A model generated the notes under the pieces. That model was not told the origin of the DNA. It saw only the letters and a list, made by a program, of their open reading frames with translations, and made no database searches. The position numbers and the translations under genes were made by a program. Shown one piece after another: positions 1-9,030 of a DNA stretch of 64,000 nt (position 1 is its first letter; the number at the start of each line of letters is the position of its first letter). The DNA is from an uncultured Saprospiraceae bacterium. GTDB lineage: Bacteria; Bacteroidota; Bacteroidia; Chitinophagales; Saprospiraceae. The stretch spans positions 124,001-188,000 of the forward strand of contig CAKZQC010000025.1 in assembly GCA_937139495.1 (NCBI GenBank). The letters are read 5' to 3'.

Positions 1-147
1 TTTTTTGGCTTCCGCCAATAGACCATCGTTGTCTATACCTTCTAATTAATTTTTCTTATATGTTGTTGTATTTCAATGCAGTAGCAAGAATAAAGATGGA
101 ATTAATTAAACACTTTTATATACATATATTAAATCAATTATAAAATC

Positions 148-1785
148 ATGGACGGAATCTCTATAGCAATAGGAGCCGTGGTTGGTATCATAATCGGTTT
201 TGTAGTGGGTAGATTTCTACTCCAAAAACTGAATTCAGAACGCCAATTGCAACTCGATAAGCAAGCAGAAGATATTATCAAACAAGCAGAATCAAACGCC
301 GCAGAAAAAATTAATGCCGCTAAACAAAAAACCAGTGGCATTATAGAAGCTGCTAAACGAGAAGGAGAAAGTCTCAAAAAGAAAAAAATAGCAGAAGCCA
401 AAAAAATAGGAACGCAAAAGAAAGCAGAGCATGATGCCAAAGTACAGAAGCGTAATCAGGAGTTGCAGAAGAGCGAAACTCATCTCAAAAAAATGGAGGT
501 AGAACTCGAACTCAAAACTAAAGAGGTTAATAGAGATAGAGACTATATCACCAAAAAGCAAACAAAAGTAGAACAAACACAAACGAGGTTAGATGCTAAA
601 CTAGAACAACTAGAACAACAAGCAAATGAGTATCAATCACAGCTCGAAAAAATAGCGAAATTTACACCACAAGAAGCAAAAGAAGAACTCATAAAAGCAG
701 TCAAAGACAAAGCCGATGCAGAAGCAATGTCCTATGTCAAAGACAAGCTTGAAGAAGCCAAGTTGACCGCCAATAAAGACGCCAAAAAGATTGTTATTCA
801 ATCGATACAGCGTATGGCAGCCGAATACACGATTGAAAATACAGTATCGGTATTCCGTTTGGATTCTGATGACCTCAAAGGTCAAATTATTGGTAGAGAA
901 GGGCGTAATATTAGAGCGCTAGAAGCGGCTACTGGTGTAGAAATTATTGTAGATGATACGCCTGAGGCAATCATTATCTCTAGTTTTGATCCTATTCGTA
1001 GAGAGATTTGTCGCTTGTCGCTACAACGTTTGGTAGCAGACGGTCGTATCCACCCTGCTCGTATTGAGGAGGTGGTTGCCAAAACCAAAAAACAGATCGA
1101 AGAGCAGATTATGGAAATCGGTCAACGTACCGTTATCGACCTTAATATCCACGGTATTCAGACGCCGTTGATTCGTATGGTTGGTCGTATGCGTTTCCGT
1201 TCTTCGTATGGACAGAATCTACTCAAACACTCTATCGAAACCGCCAAATTGTGTGCTATCATGGCTGCAGAATTAGGCTTGAGTTCTAGAGAAATCAAGT
1301 TGGCTAAACGTGCAGGATTATTGCATGATATTGGTAAAGTAGGAGAAGAAGAAACAGAACTATCGCATGCACTCTTGGGTATGAAATTGTGTGAAAAACA
1401 TGGTGAAAAATCAGCGGTATGCAATGCAGTAGGAGCTCACCACGATGAAGTAGAAATGAAATTTATTATTTCGCCAATCGTACAGGCTTGTGATGCTGTA
1501 TCAGGTGCTAGACCAGGTGCTAGACGTGAAATTTTGGAAAGTTATATTCAACGTATTCACGACCTCGAAAACATCGCCTTGGCTTATGATGGTGTACAGA
1601 AAGTATATGCTATGCAAGCAGGTAGAGAATTGCGCGTAATTGTAGAAGCAGAAAAAGTAAGTGATGTGAGAGCGGAAGATTTATCGTTCAAAATATCGCA
1701 GCAGATACAAAACGAAATGCAGTATCCAGGGCAAATCAAAGTAACGGTTATTCGTGAGAAGCGTGCCGTAGCTTTTGCCAGATAA
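148..1785 (+). CDS. rny: Ribonuclease Y
   Basis: Membrane-anchored endoribonuclease that initiates mRNA decay (established for the family). The 545-aa protein has the full family layout: a single N-terminal membrane helix (about residues 4-24), a long charged coiled coil (about 25-200), a KH RNA-binding domain with the [11 protein letters not shown] core near residue 247, and an HD phosphohydrolase domain with the metal-binding LLHDIGK motif near residue 393. Length is normal for the family. The start places the membrane helix directly at the N-terminus. A strong hairpin terminator follows the stop codon, so it is the last gene of its transcript. Identification is secure. Confidence 0.97.
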   Translation: MDGISIAIGAVVGIIIGFVVGRFLLQKLNSERQLQLDKQAEDIIKQAESNAAEKINAAKQKTSGIIEAAKREGESLKKKKIAEAKKIGTQKKAEHDAKVQKRNQELQKSETHLKKMEVELELKTKEVNRDRDYITKKQTKVEQTQTRLDAKLEQLEQQANEYQSQLEKIAKFTPQEAKEELIKAVKDKADAEAMSYVKDKLEEAKLTANKDAKKIVIQSIQRMAAEYTIENTVSVFRLDSDDLKGQIIGREGRNIRALEAATGVEIIVDDTPEAIIISSFDPIRREICRLSLQRLVADGRIHPARIEEVVAKTKKQIEEQIMEIGQRTVIDLNIHGIQTPLIRMVGRMRFRSSYGQNLLKHSIETAKLCAIMAAELGLSSREIKLAKRAGLLHDIGKVGEEETELSHALLGMKLCEKHGEKSAVCNAVGAHHDEVEMKFIISPIVQACDAVSGARPGARREILESYIQRIHDLENIALAYDGVQKVYAMQAGRELRVIVEAEKVSDVRAEDLSFKISQQIQNEMQYPGQIKVTVIREKRAVAFAR

Positions 1786-1817
1786 ATACAACCAAAATAT
1801 ACTTTATTTTGTATAAT

Positions 1818-1856
1818 AAAGGCAGCTTCGCAATATTGCAAAGTTGCCTTTTTTTG
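1818..1856 (+). terminator. Rho-independent terminator after rny
   Basis: Arms AAAGGCAgCTT and AAGtTGCCTTT enclose a self-complementary GCAATATTGC centre and are followed by a run of T. It lies 33 bases after the rny stop and shows that a start codon for the next gene at 1844 would sit inside the hairpin. Confidence 0.85.
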
Positions 1857-1903
1857 TTTTCATTTTCAAACGCGCCCTTAAAGCTTTCTCAACGCCATTA
1901 ATT

Positions 1904-2545
1904 ATGAAATTTTTATACTTAGCGATACTATCATTTTTATTGGCAGCTTGCCAATCGGAATCAACAGAAACACCCAATCATGAAAAAGTGACGGTCACCA
2001 TCAAAGATGACGCTAGCCATAGAGAGATTGCCATCAACGAACCTAAGCCAGTTGCTCCTTTTGTTTCTAAGGCAGGAAGATTTAGTGTGCAATTTCCGAC
2101 AGAACCAACGACACAAAAAAAGAAGATAAATAGCCCCGATGTAGGGCAAATTGCGTTGACGCAATACTTGTGCGAAAAAGAAGGAACAAAGGCTTGGTTG
2201 GTCAGTTTTTCGGATTATCCCGCACAAATGATTAAATTAGGCAACAATCAAAAACTATTGAAAGGCATTCGCAATCAAATCCTGCAAAGTTTGGGAACGA
2301 GTGTAGAGAGTCAAAAGGAAATAATGCTAGCTGATAAGTACGAAGGACTCTCTTTTACGGCTCATGCGCCACGCCAAAAAATGGACGTAGTCGCTACGAT
2401 TTATTTGGTCAAAAATAGATTGTACCAACTTATTATGTTCTCTTCTGTTGGTAAGTTTGCCCCAACAGAAGTAGATGGATTTATGAATAGCTTTCAGCTA
2501 ACGGAATTGCAAAAAGCAACCGAAGATTTGGCAGAAAATAAGTAA
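1904..2545 (+). CDS. Lipoprotein of unknown function
   Basis: A 213-aa predicted lipoprotein. The ATG at 1904 gives a classic signal peptide, MKFLYLAILSFLLAAC, with lipobox LLAAC, so it should be acylated and exported. An upstream in-frame ATG at 1844 lies inside the rny terminator and is rejected. The mature protein (SKAGRFSVQFPTEPTTQKKKI onwards, then a region about handling and uptake of a short beta-rich domain) resembles small Bacteroidota lipoproteins that carry a PsbP/MOG1-like fold, but that is inference from the pattern RFSVQFP and the C-terminal DGFMNSFQ. It sits between rny and pfkA, 43 bases before pfkA, and may be cotranscribed with it. Confidence 0.8.
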   Translation: MKFLYLAILSFLLAACQSESTETPNHEKVTVTIKDDASHREIAINEPKPVAPFVSKAGRFSVQFPTEPTTQKKKINSPDVGQIALTQYLCEKEGTKAWLVSFSDYPAQMIKLGNNQKLLKGIRNQILQSLGTSVESQKEIMLADKYEGLSFTAHAPRQKMDVVATIYLVKNRLYQLIMFSSVGKFAPTEVDGFMNSFQLTELQKATEDLAENK

Positions 2546-2587
2546 GAAAAATAGAATAGTAAGACACACTTTAGATACTTAATACCT

Positions 2588-3562
2588 ATGAAAAAAATAG
2601 CTGTTTTTACTTCAGGAGGAGATTCTCCTGGCATGAATCCTTGTATCCGAGCCGTAGTAAGAGCGGCATTGTATCACGAAATAGAAGTAGTGGGCATTCG
2701 TAGAGGCTACAAGGGAATGATAGAAAACGATTTTGAACCACTCGATTCCAAGGCAGTGAGTTACATTCTCAATAGAGGCGGAACGATGTTGGGGTCGGCT
2801 CGAAGCCAAGCATTTCACACCAAGGAAGGAAGAGCCGAAGCCTACAAAAACCTCAAAGCACATAATGTCGATGGCGTTGTCGCTATTGGTGGAGATGGTA
2901 CGTTTACGGGAGCGAAAGTGTTTATGGAAGAATACAATGATATTCATTTCATAGGTGTACCGGGTACTATCGACAACGATTTGTATGGCACTGATTTTAC
3001 GATTGGTTATGATACGGCTGTCAATACGGCGATGGAAGCAATTGACAAAATTAAAGATACAGCGGTATCGCATGACCGATTGTTTTTTGTGGAAGTCATG
3101 GGACGTGATGCAGGTTTCATAGCTGCCCTTTCGGGAATAGCGGCAGGAGCCAAGGCGATATTGATTCCTGAAACCAAAACAGATATCAATGAACTAGTTG
3201 ATTTGCTTCGCAAAAATGCAGAAAAGAAAAAACTATCGAACATAGTGGTAGTAGCAGAAGGTGATGACGAAGGAGGAGCTTTTGAGATAGCACAAAAAGT
3301 AAAAAGTAAAATTGGCATTTTTGATGTAAAAGTAACGATACTTGGACACTTGCAGCGAGGTGGTTCGCCTACGTGTATGGATAGGGTACTGGCTAGCCGA
3401 TTGGGTGTAGCCGCTGTGGAGGCACTCAAAAATGGGGTCAATGGTGTGATGGTCGGGCAACTGCATCGAGACATAAGCTATATTCCACTAGAGCAAGCCA
3501 TTAAGCACAATCAAAAATACAGCGACCATTGGGAAAAACTGGTGGAGATATTGGCTTTTTAG
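2588..3562 (+). CDS. pfkA: ATP-dependent 6-phosphofructokinase
   Basis: Catalyses ATP-dependent phosphorylation of fructose 6-phosphate, the committed step of glycolysis, in the cytoplasm. The 324-aa length matches bacterial PfkA. Visible motifs are the N-terminal TSGGDSPGMN nucleotide loop, GGDGTF at residues 101-106 (the Gly form typical of ATP-dependent rather than PPi-dependent enzymes), the catalytic GTIDNDL, MGRDAGFIA in the substrate site, and HLQRGGSPT. All key residues are present. No terminator was found directly upstream, so it could be read together with the lipoprotein gene ahead of it. Confidence 0.97.
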   Translation: MKKIAVFTSGGDSPGMNPCIRAVVRAALYHEIEVVGIRRGYKGMIENDFEPLDSKAVSYILNRGGTMLGSARSQAFHTKEGRAEAYKNLKAHNVDGVVAIGGDGTFTGAKVFMEEYNDIHFIGVPGTIDNDLYGTDFTIGYDTAVNTAMEAIDKIKDTAVSHDRLFFVEVMGRDAGFIAALSGIAAGAKAILIPETKTDINELVDLLRKNAEKKKLSNIVVVAEGDDEGGAFEIAQKVKSKIGIFDVKVTILGHLQRGGSPTCMDRVLASRLGVAAVEALKNGVNGVMVGQLHRDISYIPLEQAIKHNQKYSDHWEKLVEILAF

Positions 3563-3615
3563 GAATACTCTAATGATTCTCCCCAAAGCAAACGACAACA
3601 AGCGAATAAAACAGC

Positions 3616-4194
3616 ATGAATCAATTAAAAAATTGCATAACCACTCAAGTGAGTATTGACGAGGTTTCCTTAGTATCTATTTTAGATTGCTTTGAGGAAG
3701 TGACCCTCAAAAAGGGCGAATACTTTTTGAAATCAGGAACACTCTGCCGAAAAATGGCTTTTGTGGATTCGGGCTATTTGAGAATGTTTGACATCGCCGA
3801 CGGCAAGGAAGTGACGTTATGGATTGCGAGTGCTGGGCGATTTGTAACGTCGCTTTCTAGCTTTGTATTTCAATCCGACAACTACTGGAATATACAGGCA
3901 GTGACGGATTGTAAATTGTATGTAATTAGTAGAGATCGTCATGCTCAATTATGCAAAAGTCAGCCTAAGTGGTTAGAATTTGATAATCTGCTCTTGGCAC
4001 ATTCTTTTGCATTGCTGGAGCAAAGTATGTTTTCGCAATTGCACACGACAGCTCGACAACGATTTGAAATGCTGCTAGAGGAAGAACCGCTTTTATTCAA
4101 TCATGTTCCACTACAACACATTGCCTCTATGCTAGGGATTGCACCAGAGTCGTTGAGCCGACTCCGAAAAAATAGAATGAAAAACATTACTTGA
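3616..4194 (+). CDS. Crp/Fnr-family transcriptional regulator
   Basis: A 192-aa regulator with an N-terminal cyclic-nucleotide-binding-like beta barrel (about residues 15-115; FLKSGTLCRKMAFVDSGYLR region) and a C-terminal winged helix (about 145-190) containing HIASMLGIAPESLSRLRKN as the DNA-reading helix. No Fnr-type cysteine cluster is seen at the N-terminus, so it is not an obvious [4Fe-4S] oxygen sensor. Its ligand cannot be told from the sequence. The stop codon overlaps a perfect 16-bp palindrome with Fnr-like half-sites, and the next gene encodes a small membrane protein; the arrangement suggests that the regulator controls this neighbour. Confidence 0.88.
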   Translation: MNQLKNCITTQVSIDEVSLVSILDCFEEVTLKKGEYFLKSGTLCRKMAFVDSGYLRMFDIADGKEVTLWIASAGRFVTSLSSFVFQSDNYWNIQAVTDCKLYVISRDRHAQLCKSQPKWLEFDNLLLAHSFALLEQSMFSQLHTTARQRFEMLLEEEPLLFNHVPLQHIASMLGIAPESLSRLRKNRMKNIT

Positions 4195-4205
4195 CAATTG
4201 TCAAG
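4190..4205. promoter_or_regulatory. Fnr/Crp-like palindromic operator candidate
   Basis: CTTGACAATTGTCAAG is a perfect 16-bp palindrome overlapping the stop codon of the Crp/Fnr gene. Its core TTGA-N6-TCAA is the general Fnr-type binding pattern. It lies 49 bases before the start of the small membrane-protein gene at 4255, a position compatible with regulation of that gene. Binding is inferred, not shown. Confidence 0.5.
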
Positions 4206-4254
4206 AGAAATAAACCTGTCATGTCGGATATTTGTGGAAACAAAATCTAACATA

Positions 4255-4635
4255 ATGAACATACTAAAAATTTCTTTGGGTAGCAATGCCATTTTTTCTT
4301 TCGTCTCTGGACTATTATTGATTGTATTACATCAGTCTATTGCAGGCTGGTTTGAAATAGAAAATACGGCTGTATTTTGGATAATAGGAATAGGCTTAAT
4401 TTATTTTTCGGCTACTATTTTGTGGCAATTGAGAACCCCCAAAACAAAGGGCATTCTGTTTATTATAATTCAAGATTTAATCTGGGTAGTCGGAAGTATA
4501 ATTATTCTATTGACCAATCCTTTTGATATATCGGAACTAGGAAACCAATTGATAACCATCGTAGGATTTATTGTGTTTTTTCTGAGTATCGGTCAATCAA
4601 TAGGCTTATCACAAATGAAAAATAATGCCCTCTAA
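4255..4635 (+). CDS. Small four-helix membrane protein
   Basis: A 126-aa protein with four predicted membrane helices (about residues 9-28, 40-60, 68-88 and 97-117) separated by very short loops. The ATG at 4255 is preferred to 4198, because 4198 lies inside the palindrome just after the regulator and adds a polar leader unlike the rest. I do not recognise a named family with certainty; the pattern is like short integral membrane proteins found beside Bacteroidota Crp-type regulators. It follows the regulator on the same strand, with an Fnr-like site between them, so it is the likeliest local target. Confidence 0.65.
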   Translation: MNILKISLGSNAIFSFVSGLLLIVLHQSIAGWFEIENTAVFWIIGIGLIYFSATILWQLRTPKTKGILFIIIQDLIWVVGSIIILLTNPFDISELGNQLITIVGFIVFFLSIGQSIGLSQMKNNAL

Positions 4636-4704
4636 CGATGTGCCGAGCGTATGAACATTGTAGGGTATTTGTAGTTAAGAATAGTACATCAACAACACAA
4701 AAAT

Positions 4705-5967
4705 ATGAATGCCTGCATTATCAATATAGGAGATGAAATCCTCATCGGACAAATTATAAATACCAATGCTGCATGGATGGCTCAACAGCTAAACTTGCAA
4801 GGAGTCAATGTGACTCAAACAATCGTCATTAACGATAGCCCGCAAGCGATAATTGATGCGGTAGAAGCCGCAAAAAAGGTAGCTAATATCATTCTAATTA
4901 CGGGCGGGCTGGGACCTACCAAAGATGATGTAACAAAACATACCTTAGCGACGTATTTCAATATGAAATTGGAATATCATGCCCCTAGCTTTGAGAATAT
5001 AAAAATATTATTCAAGCAATATGGGCGAGAAGCTGATGAACGCTACCACTCGCAGGCAAATATGCCCGTAGGGGCGACAGTACTCATCAACAAAACAGGC
5101 ACCGCTTCTGGAATGTGGTTTGAGCAAGACGACTGTATTGTGGTCGCTATGCCAGGAGTGCCGAGAGAGGTCAAGTATTTGATGCAGTACGAAGTACTGC
5201 CCAAGCTGGTAGAGCGATTTGAACGCCCCACTATTTTGCACCGTACCTTGTTGTCAACAGGCAAAGGAGAAACCGATTTGTCTGACTTGCTAGAACAGTT
5301 TGAAGAGGAATTGCCGCCGCACATTAAGCTCGCTTATCTGCCCAATACCGAAAAAGGAATGGTACGCCTTCGGCTTTCTGCCTCAGGGGCAAACGCCAAC
5401 CAACTCGAAGCAGAAATAGAAAAATACAAACAACAATTGCAAGATACTTTGGGTGTCTATATATTCGGAATAGAAGAGGAGTCGCTAGAAGAAGCACTAG
5501 GTACATTGCTAAAAGAAAGAGGACTGACCATCACGACAGCAGAAAGCTGCACAGGTGGAAATATTGCACGCAAATTGACTTCTATTGCAGGGAGTTCGGC
5601 TTATTACCCTGGTAGCTTAGTGGCGTATTCCAACGAGGTCAAAAACAAACACTTGGGCGTACAACAAACAACCTTGGAGCAGTATGGAGCTGTTAGCGAA
5701 GAATGTGTACTAGAAATGGTCAAAGGCGTGCAGCAGTTATTCAAGACCAATTGCGCTATCGCTGTGTCAGGTATAGCTGGACCCGACGGTGGCACCTCCG
5801 AAAAACCAGTAGGAACGATTTGGATTGCGATAGCAAACGAAGCAGAGGTTTACACCAAAAAACTACAACTCGGAACCGACCGCCTACAAAATATAACTCG
5901 TACAACCAATATTGCCATGAATTTGATGCGCTTGATGCTTTTGGATGCACTCGATAGCGAAATTTAA
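4705..5967 (+). CDS. cinA: CinA: MoaB-like domain plus nicotinamide-nucleotide amidase
   Basis: Two-domain CinA of 420 aa. The N-terminal MoaB/MogA-like domain (about residues 1-170) carries IGDEILIGQIINTNAAW, ITGGLGPTKDD and the CinA-typical region after it, associated in the family with ADP-ribose pyrophosphatase activity. The C-terminal domain (about 260-415) is the NMN deamidase, with AESCTGG at residues 279-285 and GIAGPDGGT. The protein should recycle nicotinamide mononucleotide and related pyridine nucleotides in the cytoplasm. Length and motif order are normal. It is separated by about 170 bases, including a promoter, from the E2 gene that follows. Confidence 0.95.
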   Translation: MNACIINIGDEILIGQIINTNAAWMAQQLNLQGVNVTQTIVINDSPQAIIDAVEAAKKVANIILITGGLGPTKDDVTKHTLATYFNMKLEYHAPSFENIKILFKQYGREADERYHSQANMPVGATVLINKTGTASGMWFEQDDCIVVAMPGVPREVKYLMQYEVLPKLVERFERPTILHRTLLSTGKGETDLSDLLEQFEEELPPHIKLAYLPNTEKGMVRLRLSASGANANQLEAEIEKYKQQLQDTLGVYIFGIEEESLEEALGTLLKERGLTITTAESCTGGNIARKLTSIAGSSAYYPGSLVAYSNEVKNKHLGVQQTTLEQYGAVSEECVLEMVKGVQQLFKTNCAIAVSGIAGPDGGTSEKPVGTIWIAIANEAEVYTKKLQLGTDRLQNITRTTNIAMNLMRLMLLDALDSEI

Positions 5968-6047
5968 TTTGGTTGTCAGTCTTTATTACTTATTAAATCC
6001 TATTTTTATTCCAAAACTTGTGTTCAATTCCCAATAAAAGCCGTGTT

Positions 6048-6081
6048 TTTGCTGCTTCTTGGGCGTTTTTTTATATTTTTG
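6048..6081 (+). promoter_or_regulatory. Bacteroidota-type promoter before the E2 gene
   Basis: TTTG at 6048-6051 is followed after 22 bases by TATTTTTG at 6074-6081, matching the TTTG/TAnnTTTG pattern used by the Bacteroidota main sigma factor. It would start transcription about 55-60 bases before the ATG at 6145. Confidence 0.5.
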
Positions 6082-6144
6082 CACATCTATTAGCAGATGC
6101 TTTTAGCAGAAAGATGATAATCACAAATTAATATTATAAACACT

Positions 6145-7473
6145 ATGGCAAAGGTAGAACTCATTATGCCCAAGTTGGGCGAGTCGGTTATGGAAGCAAC
6201 TATTCTTACTTGGGAAAAACAAGTGGGTGATACAATAGAAATGGACGAAAATGTAGTCGTCATTGCTACCGATAAGGTAGATACAGAAGTTCCTTCGCCT
6301 GTAGAAGGCACATTGGTAGAAATACTATTCGCTGAAGGCGATACTGTTGCGATTGGTACTGCCATCGCTGTTATCGAAACAGAAGGTGCAGACGTACAGG
6401 CTTCTCCTGCAATAGCAGAAGCGACTAGCAAGGTAGATAATAACGAATCGGCTGTACCAAGTACTAACAGCCAACCCGCTACAGCTAACCTAGATACCAG
6501 CAGTTCTGACCGCTTTTATTCTCCATTGGTCAAATCAATGGCTAAAGAAGAAGGAATTGCATTAGCAGAATTGGAGGGAATCACAGGTTCTGGCAAAGAT
6601 GGCAGAGTGACTAAAAGCGATATGTTGGAGTATATCCAAAACGGTCGCAAAGCACAAGCTACCGCTCCACAAACAGCTGCTCCGCAACCACAAAAAACAA
6701 CAACACCTGCCAATAATGGTGTTCAAGTACAACAATTCAAAGCACCTAATATTGATAAGAGCGGCAATGTCGAAATTATCGAAATGGACAGAATGCGTAA
6801 GCTTATCGCTGACCACATGGTTATGTCTAAGCATGTTTCGCCACACGTTACTTCGTTTGTAGAAGCTGATGTGACTAACTTGGTCAATTGGAGAAACAAA
6901 GTAAAAGGTCCATTTAAGGAGCAATACAACGAAAAAATTACGTTCACGCCTATTTTCGTAGAAGCGGTAGTGAAAGCCATCAAGGATTATCCGATGGTCA
7001 ACGTAGCCGTAGATGGTAGCAATATCGTACGCTACAAGGATATTAATATTGGTATGGCGGCAGCATTGCCTTCTGGCAATTTGATTGTGCCTGTTATCAA
7101 AAATGCACACATGCTCAATATGGTTGGTTTGACCAAAACGGTCAACGACTTAGCTAACCGTGCTAGAAATAACAAACTTCGTCCTGACGAAATTCAAGGT
7201 GGCACGTTCACGCTAACCAATGTAGGTACATTTGGCAATGTAATGGGAACACCTATTATCAACCAGCCACAAGCGGCTATCTTGGCAGTAGGTGCGATTC
7301 GCAAAAAACCTGCGGTACTCGAAACCGAAGCAGGCGATGTCATCGCTATCCGTCACATGATGTTCTTGTCCTTGTCGTATGACCACCGTGTGGTCGATGG
7401 TATGCTAGGCGGTTCGTTCTTGCGTAGAGTAGCGGATTATTTAGAGAATTTTGACCATAAGCAGGATATTTAA
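6145..7473 (+). CDS. Dihydrolipoamide acyltransferase (2-oxo acid dehydrogenase E2)
   Basis: E2 core subunit of a 2-oxo acid dehydrogenase complex, transferring an acyl group from lipoyl-lysine to CoA. The 442-aa protein has an N-terminal lipoyl domain with the modified lysine K44 in ATDKVDTEVPSP, a Pro/Ala/Gln-rich linker, a peripheral subunit-binding domain (about 122-165, YSPLVKSMAKEEGI), a second flexible linker, and the catalytic domain ending in SYDHRVVDG (H414, D418). Sequence style is closer to branched-chain or 2-oxoglutarate E2 than to pyruvate E2; a separate pyruvate-type E2 is at 59078. No E1 or E3 gene is adjacent. A terminator follows, so it is probably monocistronic. Confidence 0.93.
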   Translation: MAKVELIMPKLGESVMEATILTWEKQVGDTIEMDENVVVIATDKVDTEVPSPVEGTLVEILFAEGDTVAIGTAIAVIETEGADVQASPAIAEATSKVDNNESAVPSTNSQPATANLDTSSSDRFYSPLVKSMAKEEGIALAELEGITGSGKDGRVTKSDMLEYIQNGRKAQATAPQTAAPQPQKTTTPANNGVQVQQFKAPNIDKSGNVEIIEMDRMRKLIADHMVMSKHVSPHVTSFVEADVTNLVNWRNKVKGPFKEQYNEKITFTPIFVEAVVKAIKDYPMVNVAVDGSNIVRYKDINIGMAAALPSGNLIVPVIKNAHMLNMVGLTKTVNDLANRARNNKLRPDEIQGGTFTLTNVGTFGNVMGTPIINQPQAAILAVGAIRKKPAVLETEAGDVIAIRHMMFLSLSYDHRVVDGMLGGSFLRRVADYLENFDHKQDI

Positions 7474-7509
7474 TTAAAAATAAATTAGTATCTTTATGGT
7501 ACTAATGAT

Positions 7510-7547
7510 AAGGACAAACTACGTTAGTGGTTTGTCCTTTTTTTTTA
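7510..7547 (+). terminator. Terminator after the E2 gene
   Basis: Arms AAGGACAAAC and GTTTGTCCTT around TACGTTAGTG, followed by eight or more T. It lies 36 bases after the E2 stop and covers the region just after an upstream ATG (7496) of the next gene, supporting that gene's later start at 7574. Confidence 0.88.
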
Positions 7548-7573
7548 ATTTTTTTCAAATCACTTTAATTATT

Positions 7574-8857
7574 ATGAAGAAGCTCAAAAAATTACTTTTT
7601 ATCGCATTGCTGCTAATGGCAGGAATGGTGCAAGGACAAGATGTAGGGTACTACGCTACAAATGATAGTCAAAATTCAGTCTTTTACGTATATAAGACGA
7701 TAAATAGCGGAAGTAGCTGGAGTGTGCTAACAGATGCTAATCAGGGCAGCAATACACCGTATAATTTTAGAGCAGCTATAATAGGAATAGATTTTGTAAC
7801 TGCAGACACTGGATACGTATTACTAAAAGGGGGGGATAATGATAATCCCACCAAAATTTCAGTATCAAAAACAATGGATGGCGGACAAACTTGGAATCGG
7901 TCTATTGTGCTTCCAGTATTTCAAACAGATTCTATCGTCGCATTTGATTTTGCAGATAACAGTACAGGGTATATTTTTACTTACTTTGTAGATGTCAATC
8001 AGGGGACAAGAGGTAGCAGGATTCATAAAACAACCGATGGTGGACAAACTTGGGGAACACTGGGTGTTGGTGGATCTGCTGTAGAGTTATTAGAACAGAC
8101 CAACCACGTACAATTTGTTTCTCCTAATATAGGTAGATATGTCACGAGAAATATTAATATTGCAGTAGGTCCTCTTGTCAGAAAAACAACTGATGGTGGA
8201 TTAACTTGGAGTATTGATTTCAATGCTAATATATCAAACTTTGACCCCATCCTAAATATGGATATGATCAATAATAGTATAGGTTATATTGTTGTTAATG
8301 GTCTACAAAACGAAGCATATGTCTACAAAACTTCAAATGCTTGGTCAACTTCGACATTAGTAACAGATCTCAATGGTTCAGCGAATCTTAGATTAAATAG
8401 ACCTGTTAATAGTTTTAATATGGTATCAGAAGATGTCGGCTATGCTAGTTATACAGGCACAGGTTTGATCAAGCAGACTATAGACGGAGCGGTGTCATTC
8501 AATAATCAATTAATTCCTGGAACGACACAATTTGCAAGTATAGGTAGCACTGAGTTGGTCGATTTTGTGGAGGGTTCAAATATTACTACATTGCCAAAAC
8601 TAATAGCCAAAAGCGTATCGTTTAAAATCTACCCCAACCCAACGAATGGAATAACTACGATTACCACCGAAAACTATCAAGACAAAAACTATGTCGTGAT
8701 GAGTTTGACAGGGCAAGTATTGTTACAAAATAACTTGTCAGATGTGCAAACGACTATTGATTTGGCAGCTTTGCAAACCAAAGGAGCTTATATCATTTTG
8801 ATTAGAGATACGAATACTCAACAAGTTTTGGATAAGAATATAGTGATTTATAAGTAA
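7574..8857 (+). CDS. Secreted BNR/YCF48-repeat protein with T9SS sorting domain
   Basis: A 427-aa exported protein. The ATG at 7574 gives the signal peptide MKKLKKLLFIALLLMAGMVQ ending at a GQD cleavage region; a start at 7496 would precede the terminator hairpin. The middle holds repeated Asp-box motifs (DGGQTWN, TDGGQTWG, TDGGLTWS), as in BNR/YCF48 beta-propellers. The last ~75 residues (SFKIYPNPTNG onwards, ending DKNIVIYK) are a type A T9SS C-terminal sorting domain, so the protein should cross the outer membrane and be released or surface anchored. The ligand or role is unknown. It appears to be a single-gene unit with its own terminator. Confidence 0.88.
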   Translation: MKKLKKLLFIALLLMAGMVQGQDVGYYATNDSQNSVFYVYKTINSGSSWSVLTDANQGSNTPYNFRAAIIGIDFVTADTGYVLLKGGDNDNPTKISVSKTMDGGQTWNRSIVLPVFQTDSIVAFDFADNSTGYIFTYFVDVNQGTRGSRIHKTTDGGQTWGTLGVGGSAVELLEQTNHVQFVSPNIGRYVTRNINIAVGPLVRKTTDGGLTWSIDFNANISNFDPILNMDMINNSIGYIVVNGLQNEAYVYKTSNAWSTSTLVTDLNGSANLRLNRPVNSFNMVSEDVGYASYTGTGLIKQTIDGAVSFNNQLIPGTTQFASIGSTELVDFVEGSNITTLPKLIAKSVSFKIYPNPTNGITTITTENYQDKNYVVMSLTGQVLLQNNLSDVQTTIDLAALQTKGAYIILIRDTNTQQVLDKNIVIYK

Positions 8858-8877
8858 GAATTACTACGATCATTTTT

Positions 8878-8920
8878 AATAGTCATCATTTGCCAACTAG
8901 GTGGATGGTGACTATTTTTA
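8878..8920 (+). terminator. Terminator after the BNR-repeat gene
   Basis: Arms AATAGTCATCAT and ATGGTGACTATT pair with one wobble and are followed by TTTTT. It lies 20 bases past the stop codon at 8857. Confidence 0.7.
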
Positions 8921-8950
8921 TTGTAACTATCACCTCAAAATCTACTATTC

Positions 8951-8981
8951 TTGTTAATCTCTATATTTAGTTGTACTTTTG
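8951..8981 (+). promoter_or_regulatory. Bacteroidota-type promoter for prfA
   Basis: TTG at 8951-8953, a 20-base spacer and TACTTTTG at 8974-8981 match TTG-N20-TAnnTTTG exactly. Transcription would begin near 8988, about 43 bases before the prfA start. Confidence 0.7.
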
Positions 8982-9030
8982 TAGGCACTAACAAGACCTG
9001 CTTAGAATAAAGTCTATAACAACGAACACG

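Noticed and set aside
1844..1903. Upstream start for the lipoprotein after rny
   Set aside because: It begins inside the rny terminator hairpin and hides the signal peptide.
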